DNA of 64,000 nt. It comes from Corinectria fuckeliana (Eukaryota > Ascomycota > Sordariomycetes > Hypocreales > Nectriaceae). The translations under genes and the position numbers were made by a program. Position 1 is the first letter of the stretch. Each line of letters begins with the position of its first letter. The DNA lies in assembly GCA_019137255.1 (NCBI GenBank), contig WPDH01000361.1, positions 25,911 through 89,910 on the forward strand, given 5' to 3'. Of the stretch, positions 44,563 to 55,718 are shown one piece after another. The notes under the pieces were generated by a model. That model had not been told where the DNA came from and did no database searches. It saw nothing but the letters and a program-made list of their open reading frames with translations.

Positions 44563-45909
44563 CTACGAAGACGGACCGCCAACGTAGATAGTCAAGCTGT
44601 CAACATTGCCCGACGAAACAGTTCCCGAGGCGTTCTCGTTTCCGTCTGGGTTGACATCATCGTAGGGGAACGCGTATCCCTTGCCGTCGACCTCGTACTT
44701 GTGGATGATGCGGCTGTAGTGGTTCGTCGGATCAACACTGTAGTACGAGTCGCTGCCGAGGCTTGGCTGCACGTTTCCGCCGTCGAGCAGAAGAGTGGAC
44801 CGGACAAAGGCGGCGCAGAGACGAGGCACAATCGCCTTGTGGATATCGTTGTCGCCGTCCTGGATGGCAAACGGCCCGCTGTTGCAGCCCCAGATGTCGC
44901 TGGCCGCGGGCTTCGCGTAGCCGCGGTTGTCCCCGTCGCAGACCAGCTCGTCGCCCGAGACCTGGCAGCTGACGTCCCCCGCGCTGTTCTGAGTGTTGAT
45001 GGTCAGCACCTGCGTGGAGTAGAGGCTCCAGACGTCGTCGACGTAGCTGGTCCAGTAGTTGGCGAAGGCGTCGCCGTTGAGGTCGTTGTAGTTGCCGGGC
45101 GACAGCACGCGGATGGGGGCTCCGGCCGTGTCGGCGACGCACATGGCGCTCCAGGGGAAGCCGTCGGCGTTTCCTTGCGAAACCATGTCGTTGCAGATGC
45201 TGGCGACGCTGTTGGCCTGCAGCCCCGCGGCGCTCTGGGTGCTGCCGTCGGTAACGGACAGCAGCATGCCCAGGATCATGCCAACGAAGTCGACGTAGCT
45301 GATGTTGGCGTAGATGACGCCGCCGGTGTAAGTGAACTCGACGAAGCCCCAGTTCAGCCCGGCGCTGGGATCCTGGAGGTTGGTGACCGAGGGCTGCACC
45401 AGGCCGTCTCCCGAGCCGATGTTGACCATGAAGAAGGACAGTTCGCCTTCGGAGAAGTAGATGCGTCCGGAGCTCATCTCAATAGGCAGGGTGAACTCGA
45501 GCGTGCCACCAGAGGCGGTGATGGGAATGGCAATGTTCTCGGTGACTTGGACAGGGACAGTGGAACCGCCGGAAGAAGGGTAGATCAGGGACCCGTCGGC
45601 ACCGACAAACACAACGGCGCCGTCAGAGTCAAGCCCAGAGATGTAGGCGTTGACAGCGCCGCCGCCGTAGTTGTTGACGAACTTGAGAGGGAGGGCGGCG
45701 CCGATGGGGTCCCGCCTGGCAATGGTGTTGGTGCTGTTTTCAAAGATGGTGCTGTTGAGGGTGTTCTCCGCGGTGACCTCAACATCGTCCACGCCTCCCG
45801 GGTGGATCTTGGTGAATCCCTTGGAGGTGAGGGCGCCTCCGGCAAGCTTGAGGGTGGGATGGCAGTTCGCCACGCCGAACAGGGCGGCAACGAAAAGGAT
45901 CGGACGCAT
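44563..45909 (-). CDS. Secreted GH64 family beta-1,3-glucanase
   Basis: This single exon encodes 448 residues. The N-terminus MRPILFVAALFGVANC is a signal peptide with cleavage expected near residue 16-18. A propeptide-like segment follows with a dibasic-type site (ARRD at about 69). The mature domain has the family pattern LPLKFVNNYGGGAVNAYISG, VVFVGADGSLIYPSSGG, GRIYFSEGELSFFMVN, GLNWGFVEFTYTG, FPWSAMCVADTAGAPIRVLSPG, YTSYV-type helix (YWTSYVDDVWSLY) and CNSGPFAIQDGD. GH64 enzymes are thaumatin-fold endo-beta-1,3-glucanases that release laminaripentaose. In fungi they act on the organism's own or other fungal cell walls. The C-terminus HKYEVDGKGYAFPYDDVNPD and a short beta strand are complete. 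No GPI signal is seen. Confidence 0.92.
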   Translation of the reverse strand: MRPILFVAALFGVANCHPTLKLAGGALTSKGFTKIHPGGVDDVEVTAENTLNSTIFENSTNTIARRDPIGAALPLKFVNNYGGGAVNAYISGLDSDGAVVFVGADGSLIYPSSGGSTVPVQVTENIAIPITASGGTLEFTLPIEMSSGRIYFSEGELSFFMVNIGSGDGLVQPSVTNLQDPSAGLNWGFVEFTYTGGVIYANISYVDFVGMILGMLLSVTDGSTQSAAGLQANSVASICNDMVSQGNADGFPWSAMCVADTAGAPIRVLSPGNYNDLNGDAFANYWTSYVDDVWSLYSTQVLTINTQNSAGDVSCQVSGDELVCDGDNRGYAKPAASDIWGCNSGPFAIQDGDNDIHKAIVPRLCAAFVRSTLLLDGGNVQPSLGSDSYYSVDPTNHYSRIIHKYEVDGKGYAFPYDDVNPDGNENASGTVSSGNVDSLTIYVGGPSS

Positions 45910-47814
45910 TGTATGCGGATGAATGAGCGGACTGGGTGAGCAAAAGAGTGACTGAACGATGGAATATCAATGAAAGACAAAGCGACACCTTGAACCAAGC
46001 AAGAACTGATGAAGGATAGTATGAAGAACATTTTCTTGATTCGGGACGAACAGGTGAGATATATAGCTTGGACTGAATACTCAATAGCCTCTGAATCTGT
46101 AGGAGCGAACTGACACAACAACCATGGACCCTGAATTCCTGCATAGTTGGACGACGGAATCCTGCGAAACACCACAGACATGTGATGGTGCAAAGTCGGG
46201 ACGAACGATGGCATCGGGAAACGTAGTATGCGGCGGTGACTCCGGGCCACTCTTGGATCTTGCTACTCTATGTGATGAGAAGGATCAAGCAAGGGAAGCG
46301 CGTGATTTGGCCGGGACGCGGAGTCCTGGCATGTGCCCTGCGAGATTGGGGAGATGGATCAATGGATGGACGATGGACGGGGACGCCTTGCCTGGTGGTG
46401 CAATATGCAAGGTTGAGGCTCCTCTGCCTCGGAATCTGGCGCCGCGTCGAAAGGAGAAGGCCGTTCTGTGATGTGTTAGCCCATTGGCCGGCTATTTCAC
46501 GGGGGACCCCCCGAGTTGGCGCCCATGTCCTGGCCGTGTTGCCACATGAGGACGGGCCAAGCCTTTGACCCTTGTCGTCTTTGGGTGGTGATGGCGTCGT
46601 GGAGTCACAGAAGTAGTAATTAGGCCCGACTTGGCTCATGAACCACAACTAGTTCACAGCCTTGTCGGCTATTTGTTTCACAAAACCACCTTCTGTTTTG
46701 GAAGACCCCCCCTGAGACGTGTAAGCGGCCCTCTGTTTCAGCAGCAGTTTCTTTTTTGCCAATTACCTGCAGCAGCAGCAGCAGTCGTTCCAGGGTTCGC
46801 GCGCGCATTGGCAGTTTCTAGCTCATGCACCACCGCCATCAGTACATAGTACATAGGATAGCTGCTTTTCCGTGCGGTCCTGCAAATGACGACGAGGCTC
46901 CTCCCCAGACGGGGCTTTAGCTAAGCCGGCAAGCTAGGCCTCGGGTTTGAGTAGCATCGTGGCCGTGGGAGCCGGGAACCAACCTTCCAGACAAAAGGAG
47001 CGGCAACCTTGGGTTCATGCGTCTTTTCCAGCCTGGTGCTTTTCTCAAAGCCGCCGACGGTTGGGTGTTTTGCGCATGCATGTATGTGCACGTCGCCAGT
47101 TCAAGAACAGCAGTTGAGCGCTGGTTTGGGCAGCCCGTCAGTCATCCGGGGGTCCGAAAGGATTCGGGCCGCGTTTAGACGCATCCTTCAACGCTCTCGA
47201 TTTCAGGTAACTGGGTGGTGTTTTACCCTGGCTGCGTGGAAGACCCTGCGCCGATGCACCGCAACCACGACGTCCACGTGCCATTGATGCTGGGTAAGTT
47301 GCAGACACCTGCCTCACTGAGGACTTCGGGAGCTTGGTTGGGCACGTAACGTTCCCTTTGCCAAGCGCCGCCTTGAGAATATTCACTCGGGATTTCCTTG
47401 GTCGAACTAGTTTCCTGCATCAACACTCCTAGGATCTACACTAAGATGGCTGCAATAGTGCCCATTATGAATCTAGTACAATAGAATCCGTTCCCGTGGC
47501 TTGTATTGGTTCTCTTCTAACTAGTCACCAGGGCCATAGTCAAAACATATGTACTTAGTAGCTGTGTAACCAATAGCGACCATCTCAAGATTCGAGAGTT
47601 GGAGAAACTGCTTCAGTCGACTTCTTAAAACAGCAATGGCAATTAAAGAGCTATTATCCGCGCTGATGTAGAATCCGTTGCGGCTTAGGCAGTTGATCTC
47701 CTTAACGATGCGTGTTACATCGACCTCGTAACCCTTACAACCACACCAAGCACTCAGCCGATGCATAGGCAGGGAGTACATCGATCCTTTCCTACATCGT
47801 CTCAAGGCCCCACG
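45910..47814. other. Intergenic stretch
   Basis: About 1.9 kb upstream of the GH64 gene. It contains a CAG/GCA trinucleotide run (about 46773-46785). ORFs at 46124-46471 and 47009-47287 have no family support. Confidence 0.5.
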
Positions 47815-48357
47815 ATGGCAAGAGTCCAAAATACGATTACGGAACAGAGCAAAGAAGCATCATCTAAGCTTGACAAGGAACTTGATCCAAGTTCCAATAT
47901 CCAGAGCCTGGCAAGGGCGTCCCCGAGCGCGGCAGAAACTGGTGCCTCGCGGCTAGCGGGTTTCATCTGGAAGCAAGGCTCTTCGGCCAAAGTCAATCTT
48001 GAGGTATTGAATGTAGAATTAACGGCGAGAGATGGAGAACTAGGAGGTCCAGAAAGACATGGTTTGGTGAAGATGGAACGAAATGAGACCCAGCCAGCGC
48101 TGGTGTCATGCTATGACTTCTACGCACCAAGTAGCAAATATGCGTCGCCAGATCTCGTCTGTCTGATGACAACTCATCGCTCTGCCCCTTCAGTCTTCAG
48201 TTGTCCTTCCACCGAGCGCACCTATCATTCGGAGAGCTTTGTCGGTCTAGACACGATATTGGTCTGCGAGGAAGATATGCTGCTCCTTCACGGGTCTGAC
48301 CACCAAGCTGGCGAAGAGCTTTCCATTCCCAACACGTATCGGCAGATTGTTTCATAG
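47815..48357 (+). CDS. Possible small unrecognised protein
   Basis: The open frame begins MARVQNTITEQSKEASSK and runs 180 codons with no introns proposed. The composition is plausible for a protein: a helical charged N-terminus, then YDFYAPSSKY and FVGLDTILVCEEDMLLLHG. I recognise no domain. It sits in a repeat-scarred region between two copies of a diverged 79 bp repeat and could be chance. Translation evidence is lacking. Confidence 0.3.
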   Translation: MARVQNTITEQSKEASSKLDKELDPSSNIQSLARASPSAAETGASRLAGFIWKQGSSAKVNLEVLNVELTARDGELGGPERHGLVKMERNETQPALVSCYDFYAPSSKYASPDLVCLMTTHRSAPSVFSCPSTERTYHSESFVGLDTILVCEEDMLLLHGSDHQAGEELSIPNTYRQIVS

Positions 48358-48995
48358 GACTAAGTAAACTTGGCGATAAAAGAGGTCCTGTCGCTTTCAG
48401 CATTTAGGCCAGCCAATCACTTTGCATTCAGCGTAGTGCGCATTACCGTTTGCTGCAACTGGAAATGCGATGGATTCGAACCGTAGTGGGCAGCACACAC
48501 TCATTACAGGAGTGAATATGAGGCACAGAAGAGCATTCTGGCTAGCAGACAATCTCGCAAATAGAACGCCAACCATTTTCCCTTGACCTGAGGCCGCAGC
48601 TGGAGATTTTAAGCATCTTGAAAGAAAGAAAAAAGATGCCAGGGAAATTATACACAAGGCTGTTTTACCACTCTCAGGAGAAAGTCAATGAGGATTTTGC
48701 AGTGTGGACGGCAGCGAAACAAACCAGCGCATCGGAGACTTAGATTGTAGCTTTCGCCAGAAGTATGCCCTCATTTCTTTCTTTTTATTTCACTGTTCAA
48801 AGCCCTGAATTCATCTTCCTAACGCCCCCGGTGAACCAAGGTCAACCGCGCCGCACTGACCACCCCTCACCGAGCGCAGTCCACCCCGCAACCCCAAAGT
48901 AAACAAACGCAGCATCACCATCACCACCACCACACCAAAACCCTCCGCCGCCCTCCCCCCGCCTCCGCTCTCCCATCTTCGCCGCCACCGCCGCA
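48358..48995. other. Intergenic stretch upstream of MAD2
   Basis: Holds copy 2 of the 79 bp repeat and a C-rich leader with ACCATCACCACCACCACAC sequence at about 48916-48935 before the MAD2 start. Confidence 0.55.
48395..48473 (+). repeat. Diverged 79 bp direct repeat, copy 2
   Basis: Same orientation as 43344-43422 and about 5 kb away; the shared blocks are CAGCATTTAGGCCAGC, GTAGTGCGCATTAC and ACTGGAAA. Confidence 0.7.
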
Positions 48996-49941
48996 ATGTC
49001 GTCAAAAGAATCGTCCAAGTCCAAATCCAAGGACAAGTCCAAGGTCCACAAGCTCGCCCTCAAGGGCAGCGCGCGCCTCGTCGCCGAGTTTGTACGTCCC
49101 CCCCCCCCCTCAGGCCGTGCCAAGCTCCTCGCTCCAACCGCATAGAAGCTAACCTGCGAGGTGTTCTAGTTCCACTACTCCATCCACACCATCCTGTACG
49201 GAGCCCCCTTCGCGCTCGCTTAGCTGTTCCACGAACTGACACTTCTGCAGGTTCCAGCGCGGCGTCTACCCAGCGGAAGACTTCACATCGTACGACGGCC
49301 GAACCTCCCCACCTCGTATCCAGCTGACATGACGGCGCAGCGTCAAGAAGTATGGCATGAGCATGCTGGTCTCGGCCGACGACCAGGTCAAGGCCTACAT
49401 CAAGAAGATCATGTCGCAGCTCGACAAGTGGATGGTCGGCGGCAAGATCTCCAAGCTGGTCATCGTCATTACCGAAAAGGACACGGGCGAACACGTCGAG
49501 CGCTGGCAATTCGACGTACGTCCTCCATCTCTCTTCTCCCCCTCCGGCACCACAACTAACCCCCTCTCCTCTCCCTTGCAGGTTCAAATCTTCCAACCGA
49601 CAAAGCCCAAGTCCAAGTCGTCCTCCAAAGCCACCGACCAAGAAAACGCCGCCCCCTCCGCCCCCGCCCCCGCTGCCGTCGAGAAGACCGAACCCGAGAT
49701 CCAGGCCGAGATCGCCGCCATCTTCCGCCAGATCACCGCGTCCGTCACCTTCCTCCCGCAGCTCAGCGGCGACTGCACCTTTAATGTCCTCGTCTACGCC
49801 GACGCCGACAGCGACGTCCCCGTCGAGTGGGGCGACTCGTCCGCCAAGGAGATCGAGCGCGGCGAGAGAGTCCAGCTGCGCGGCTTCAGCACCGCCAGCC
49901 ACCGAGTTGATACCTTGGTGAGCTACCGTCTGGCGGAGTAA
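48996..49941 (+). CDS. MAD2: Spindle-assembly checkpoint protein MAD2 (HORMA domain)
   Basis: Five exons (48996-49091, 49170-49195, 49251-49289, 49341-49515, 49582-49941) sum to 232 codons, 231 residues. The second and third exons are only 26 and 39 nt. The spliced protein reads KVHKLALKGSARLVAEF-FHYSIHTIL-FQRGVYPAEDFT-SVKKYGMSMLVS, the classic Mad2 start. It is followed by VKAYIKKIMSQLDKWMVGGKISKLVIVI, VERWQFDVQIF and the Mad2 C-terminal safety-belt region QLSGDCTFNVLVYADADSDVPVEWGDS. Mad2 binds Cdc20 and Mad1 at unattached kinetochores and delays anaphase. An acidic/Ala-Pro insert (ENAAPSAPAPAAVEKTEPE) lengthens the middle loop. The basic Ser/Lys N-terminus (SSKESSKSKSKDKSK) is an extension. 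Confidence 0.95.
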
Positions 49942-50323
49942 CTACGGAGCGAGCAGCGGCCACATGTCACAAAGGGCGAGCAGTGTCAACACTTCAGGTG
50001 GAAGATTCGGAGGGTGTTGCAGACGTGCGAACGCGGAACGACGCTGCGAGGCATACTTAATGACATAGAACGGCAACACGGCTGGGACGGCGTTGGGCGT
50101 TTTTTTTTTTTTACACATTCAACTTCAACTGTGGTGTTGGTGGTGACAGATCTGTACGTATTTGGTATCTTTTCGGCACCCGGTGCCTTTATCTGCAACT
50201 TCTACCAGACGGCGACAAAGAAACGTGTCTCTCAACTTTTCCCTACTCACGCCGTGGCCTCATCTACACTCATCCCAGAGTAAACCGTCTACGCCGCATC
50301 GCCGTTGCCCATGATATTCCGCC
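49942..50323. other. Convergent 3' intergenic stretch
   Basis: About 380 bp between the MAD2 stop and the UBP14 stop. It contains a 13-base T run at 50100-50112; nothing else is recognised. Confidence 0.6.
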
Positions 50324-52886
50324 TCAAACTCTCGTAAAGAAGTAGACATACGCAAACTTGCGCATCTCATCCACATCGTGCGCCTCCACAACCTTTTCAT
50401 CGTTGAATAGCACCCAGGTGGTGGAATCATCCAGCTGCTTGCGGATGAACGCAACGTAGTGACTACAGACTTGTTAGCTTAATGACCTGGCCATTTTCTG
50501 AACCAACTCACCCGGCATGTATGCTCGTTCCTTTATGGCACACGATCGACCGGAGCTGGAAGTTGGCGGGGAGAGTAGCACTTCCAGCCGGCTCGCTGGG
50601 AGCGGCTACGGCACCTGCAGGGGCATCCTCATCAAATGTCCCCTGGTCGTCCGGATGGCTGAAGAGCCACTCGACAGCTCGCTCAACGTCGCCACTCGTT
50701 TCCTTGAGGGCTTTCTTAGCCTGAGGAGCCCCGAAGCCCATAGCACCGAGCATCTCGATTTTCTCTGGATCGGCCGTACTGGGGGCAGCCGCTGGCTGCT
50801 CACCAAGATCAACAGGGGCGTCAATGTCGGCGTCTTCCATATGGGCGAACAGCCACTCCATGGCCGTGTTGGCATCGGAGTTGCCTGTGGCATGCAGAGC
50901 ACGCTCGCAGCGGTTGCGAGGGAAACCCATACCCTCCAGCTGTTCCACTGCCGCGGCATCTGGGACAAAGGCAGGGGCCTGGGCCTCTGGCTCGTCAGGC
51001 AATGCCTCTTCTGATGGCAACAGCCCTTGGGACAGGTAGCTGTCCAGGGGGAATGGCTCGTCAGGCACAAGCACTGGGACGTCGACCTTGATGGGAACCC
51101 AGTTGACTACTGTCATCTTTCTGGCATTGACAACGAGGACATCGGGGAAGGTCTTGAAGAGCGACCGCTTGGTGAATCCGTCCTTGCTTCCACATGCCGA
51201 GCAAGTCAGCTCGACCTTTTCAGTAGCGGTCAAGTTGTCCAGGCATTCCTTGAGCGTAACTGGCCTGTAGGCATCGGCACTTGCTTGCGCACCCTCCTGG
51301 GCCGGAATCTTCTCCAGAGGGACGTCGATAAAGATGTTGTCTTGCTCATTGGTGCTGTATCTAACCCTCTTGCATCCCAAGCACTGCAGGCGCTGTTCCA
51401 GAGCAAACCGGAACTGCTCAGTAGGATCCTTGAGGTCTCCAGGATGCTGGGATCGGGTGATGAGTTTGAACAGGTGCTGAAGCAACTCCAGGGCATCTTG
51501 TTGTCGCATCGTGGAGAACTCTTCATGGCCTCGCCCGATCAGATGCTTGAGCATGGCGGGCGGGAGCCCTTTCTGGTGAGTGATACCAGACTCCCCCGCG
51601 ACGTCGTTATCCGGCTTGGAGTACTTTCCTGACCAGAGGCCATCAGCGATCTTTCGCAGCTGGGTTTCCAGGTCGGCAGCAGCGTCTTGCACAATCGGCA
51701 GTTTATCTTTGGGTCGGAAGTATCGTTCGCGGAACGAGGGCATATCGAAGAGGCACTGGAGGATGCTAGCGAGGTAGCAGCTGTTGCCCAGGTTCTTCAG
51801 ACCAGTCAAGCCGGGACCGAACAGGGGCTTGAGCTCCTTGCCATCCTCAGTCGTCATGCTAAAGTCCCACTTGAGATTCTGCTCGATTTGCATCTCTGTC
51901 AGACTCTTCTCGGTCTTATGCCTCTCTGCGAGGACAATTCCCCAATGCGCCAGGTGCTCGCCCAGGCTGTCGTCGATGCGCTCGTCGTCGCACTTGTAAC
52001 AGTAAACATCGGCCGTGCCCTCGGGGGTGATGGATCCAAGCTTGACAGCCACACCATGGCCAGACTCGGTGGAATGGGCCAGGGCATGCGAGTTTCCGTC
52101 GACACCACCCATCTGCTTGCGACCACATCCCAGGTTTCCACACTCCAAGCAGAGCCAGAGGTTTTCGGCCAGGTCGCAAGCTGAGCAGTGGCCAAGAACA
52201 CCCTGCTCGATCTTTCTAGACGGGTGTTGTTGCATCAGCAAGATGTGCTCGCAGCTCGTCAACTCCTGCTCCCACGCCTTGACTTCTTCCTTACGGGAGA
52301 AGGTGTTGGCCATCATGATGCTCTCGACAATGGGGGCAAGCTGGGGGCCCGTCTTGTCCAGTTCCATTTCGCAGTCAAGACACTTCGCAGTCAAGGCAGA
52401 ATCGTATCGGTCCTCCTCAGTCTCGGCGGCGATGGAAAGCTTGGACATTTTGGCCGGAGGCTCATCTCGAACGACCACCTTGCGAGTTCGACGGATGTTG
52501 AGAGTCAGAGGGTGGTGTGTGAGGGCGGCATGGCGCTCGTTATGATGTCGATCGCCGGCGCATCCGCCGTTGAAGCACTGGAGGCATACGTCGAGGCCGG
52601 CAGGGTCGTCCTGGATCGGGCGAAGTGGTCAGTAAGGCTGTGGAACGTTGCAGTTTCGAAGGCGGTGGCAAGCTCACGATGGAGTCGAAGCATAGTGTGC
52701 AGTCTTCGCGGTAAACGGATTGGAAGGGCGAAGGGGGCGTGAGCGCTAGAAGACGAGGAAACAGTCAGCTTGCTGTCCTCTTCTGTGGTGATCTCAGCTA
52801 AAGCTTCAGCTTCAAGCTTCAAGCTTCGAACATGGTGGGTTGGCGGGGTCAGCTTTACCAATCGTCTCCAAATGCGGGCAAGTCAT
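50324..52886 (-). CDS. UBP14: Ubiquitin carboxyl-terminal hydrolase UBP14 / isopeptidase T (USP5) family
   Basis: Exons 52886-52859, 52745-52678, 52610-50512 and 50462-50324 sum to 778 codons, 777 residues. This enzyme disassembles unanchored polyubiquitin chains in cytosol and nucleus, recycling ubiquitin. Two zinc-finger-type regions are visible: a variant one at the N-terminus (CTLCFDSI-DDPAGLDVCLQC) and the canonical ZnF-UBP (CSACDLAENLWLCLECGNLGCGR). The catalytic cysteine box GLKNLGNSCYLASI places Cys near residue 310. Two UBA domains lie near 587-626 and 649-688 (LEGMGFPRNRCERAL; LGAMGFGAPQAKKAL). The histidine box GTSIHAGHYVAFIR spans the last intron, and the C-terminus is YVYFFTRV. 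The 28 nt first exon (MTCPHLETI) is supported by the frame and the typical start. All motifs needed for activity are present. Confidence 0.94.
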
Positions 52887-55078
52887 GGTTGATCTGTTGC
52901 AACTAGCTTCCTTTGCTCTTCTTGCTCGGTCAAATGCTTCTCCAAACACGAGAGGGTAGGGATTTCTTCAGATGAAGAGTGTTGTTGCTGAAATGAAGCA
53001 CCGTCAGCTTTAGCGATGGAGGATCAAACACACGTCACTGGAGCCTGCTCTCTTGGTTGACCTGGGGAAGCACGCGGCAAGAGGCGGGGCATTATCCGCC
53101 ACAGACGGGAATAGCCACACTAAGATATTTGATGCCTTAGCAGCCTTAATCGTATGTGGCGTGCATAACTGAGATGTGGCGTATCTGTGGCTCAGCCAGA
53201 TCGCACCCTTTACACGGGTTGACGGAAGATCGGCAGTCATCGCTGTCATATGGTTAAAATAGGAAATGATATTCGCGGGATTCCAAATCATCTCGCCCCC
53301 ATTAATCAACCCTGCAGGGTCCTTTTTTGCCCTTGGCGTTGAGTTTGTACGTACAGCAATTGTTGCTGTACTTCGTAATTATTGCACGCTTGTGTCTGTA
53401 AGTAGTGTGCATTTGTCATACGCTTGCCTGTATCCTCAACGGCGATGGTTCGGAATCCGGGCTTCTGCATCAAAAGAAGCCTGCCCTCGGGTTTGCTAGG
53501 CCGCTCCGCCGAGCACTCGACTGGAAACCCAGAACTCGTGGCAGCGTGCAGTTTTGTCAGCAGACTAAAGTGTCGGGGAACAGGCCGGCCTCGGCGGTAC
53601 CATTAGCCGGCGGTGCCAACGACTTGGGACACTGCTGTCGGAAGAGCAGCCGCTGTTTTGTGACGGGCCCGAGCACGGGGGAGGGAATATGGAATGCTAC
53701 AGACAAGTGACATGGGCTAGTTAGGGCCCTGTACGTAGTGGCTTCGGCTGCAATTCCCATGGCCGAGGCCGACTTTGGCTATCGCCGAACTGTGAATTTG
53801 TCCTTCAAGTTGTACTATGTACCTAGTCAAGGTATCATTCATTTGTATAATTATATCGGTGATTTCCTCGCGATGAATGACGCATAACTATCAACCAGCA
53901 TGACGACCCCGTTTTGCTGGAGGTAGTATGTAGAGCACCGGTCATTCGAGTCCACTATGACCATTGAATTGCCCGTCGGTGATTTCTGACCTGCACTGCC
54001 TGCACGCAACCTCCATGTGCTGACCTACCAGCTTTCCCCATACCGAGGACAGGACTTGCTCATCGAGTCCCACTCCGCGGCCGCGGGAGTGGCAGCCGCG
54101 GGGACTGAAGGGTGTCATCGTCCAGCAGGAGCATCAGATAATGCGGCAGGGCCATGGGTGCAATAAAGCAGTGCCGTCACCGGTTTGATTGAGGGGTACC
54201 ACCTTAGTTAGAGGGCGTTCGTTAGAGTCACATGGCGGCGATGTTCGCGAGTGAATCTGGCCGTGAAGTCACACCGATGAACATGTTTCTGTACCGCTGT
54301 TTTTAGGCGGAGACTCGGCCAGACGGCCTACCTGAAGGCGATATTATTAATTGAGCATTCACGAGCGCTGTACGGAGTACGTATCTTATCAGATGTGTTG
54401 GACGCGATGTCTGAGCACTGACGCACGGTTGACGGAGTATTCCCCTCAAAAGCCGAAGACCAACAGCACGTCCCCGCTGGAAACGGACCAATGAGATGCC
54501 TAGCTCTGCAGGAAAAGACCGGTCCGGGGGGCACCAGCACTGGCACAGGAGTTTGCCAGTTCATTGTTGCAGTGGTGAAGCAAGTTCCAGTGACCTCTCC
54601 TCCGAAGCACCGAGCTAGCAAAGACGTAATGGCCGAGCAATCGGAGCTCACTGATTGGCCCGAGTGGAGACCCGGTGATGCAGTGGCCGAAATCGCCATC
54701 CATGGATCCCTTTCCCAGCTCGCAGGGGCCAAGTCCCGCATCTTTTTTTGCTCGCAAGCCCGGATCGCCGCCCGTCCACTCTGGAATCAGTTTATCTCGC
54801 CTCCACACAACCGCTGCCCTGTCGATTTAATCCTGCCTTCTTCATCTTTCACGTCACGAATCTACCAACACTTTTGCACTCGCAATCTGATCCTCGACAC
54901 CTCATTCCTCCCAACCTCCGTCAATCACACCTCCAAAACACTACCGGATCGGAATATCTCTCTTCTGCTTCCGTCCATTACCTCCGCTATCGCCTTCGAC
55001 TCTCGCATCTCATCTCATCTCATCTCACTCTGTACCTCAACCTCGCCTCCACAAACCAACCACCACAACCACCACACA
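52887..55078. other. Divergent intergenic region between UBP14 and ISU1
   Basis: About 2.2 kb. ORF 54491-55591 is only a read-through of the ISU1 leader. The leader just before ISU1 has a TCTCA-type pentamer repeat (about 55005-55027) and a CCACAA-rich stretch, typical of a fungal 5' UTR. No other gene is recognised. Confidence 0.55.
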
Positions 55079-55718
55079 ATGTTCTCCCGAGGACTTCGCG
55101 CTGTCTCGCGGCAAGCCGTTCTTGCTGCCCCCCTCGTCCGGCCCTCCGTCCTCCCCACGCGACGCCAGCTCGCTCCCGCCGTGGCCATCAACGCCACCCG
55201 CGCCTACCACGAGAAGGTGCTCGACCACTACTCGCGGCCTCGCAACGTCGGGTCCATGAACAAGAAGGACCTCGATGTTGGCACCGGCCTCGTCGGCGCC
55301 CCGGCCTGCGGCGATGTCATGAAGCTGCAGATCCGCGTCGACCCCGAGACAAACAAGATCTCCGACGTCAAGTTCAAGACATTCGGGTGCGGCTCCGCCA
55401 TCGCTTCCAGCAGCTACCTCACCGAGCTCGTCCGCGGCATGAGCCTAGATGATGCTGGCAAGGTCAAGAACACAGAGATTGCCAAGGAGCTCTGCCTCCC
55501 TCCCGTCAAGCGTATGTCCCTCATCCACCGCAACATGACAGATGGAAACAGGACTAACCATTTGCATAGTCCACTGCTCCATGCTCGCTGAGGATGCCAT
55601 CAAGTCCGCCATTTCAGATTACTACACCAAGAACCCCAATGTCAAGGCCACCAGCTTGAGCGGTACCGGCATGAAGTTGCCCACCGCCGAGGCCAGCCCC
55701 GCCGCCGCTGCTGCGTAA
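55079..55718 (+). CDS. ISU1: Mitochondrial iron-sulfur cluster scaffold protein ISU1/IscU
   Basis: Exons 55079-55511 and 55570-55718 give 193 residues. The first about 40 residues (MFSRGLRAVSRQAVLAA, many Arg, no acidic residues) are a mitochondrial presequence. The mature domain starts at YHEKVLDHYSRPRNVGS. The three cluster-binding cysteines are visible at about 77 (GAPACGD), 104 (TFGCGSAIASSS) and 147 (KLHCSML). The Asp after the first Cys and the LPPVK motif that binds the Hsp70 chaperone are present. Isu1 assembles [2Fe-2S] clusters with the Nfs1 desulfurase and frataxin in the matrix. The splice joins PPVK-C to LHCSML. The C-terminal Ala/Pro-rich tail is short. No key residue is missing. 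Confidence 0.95.

Noticed and set aside
44701..45939. 412-codon plus-strand ORF opposite the GH64 gene
   Set aside because: It is the antisense shadow of a clear GH64 gene with signal peptide.
48440..48500. GGTTCGAATC on the minus strand, resembling a tRNA T-loop
   Set aside because: No acceptor stem, D-arm or anticodon arm can be folded around it.
54491..55591. 366-codon plus-strand ORF over the ISU1 region
   Set aside because: It is the ISU1 frame read upstream through its leader. The conserved protein starts at 55079 and the end is intron read-through.
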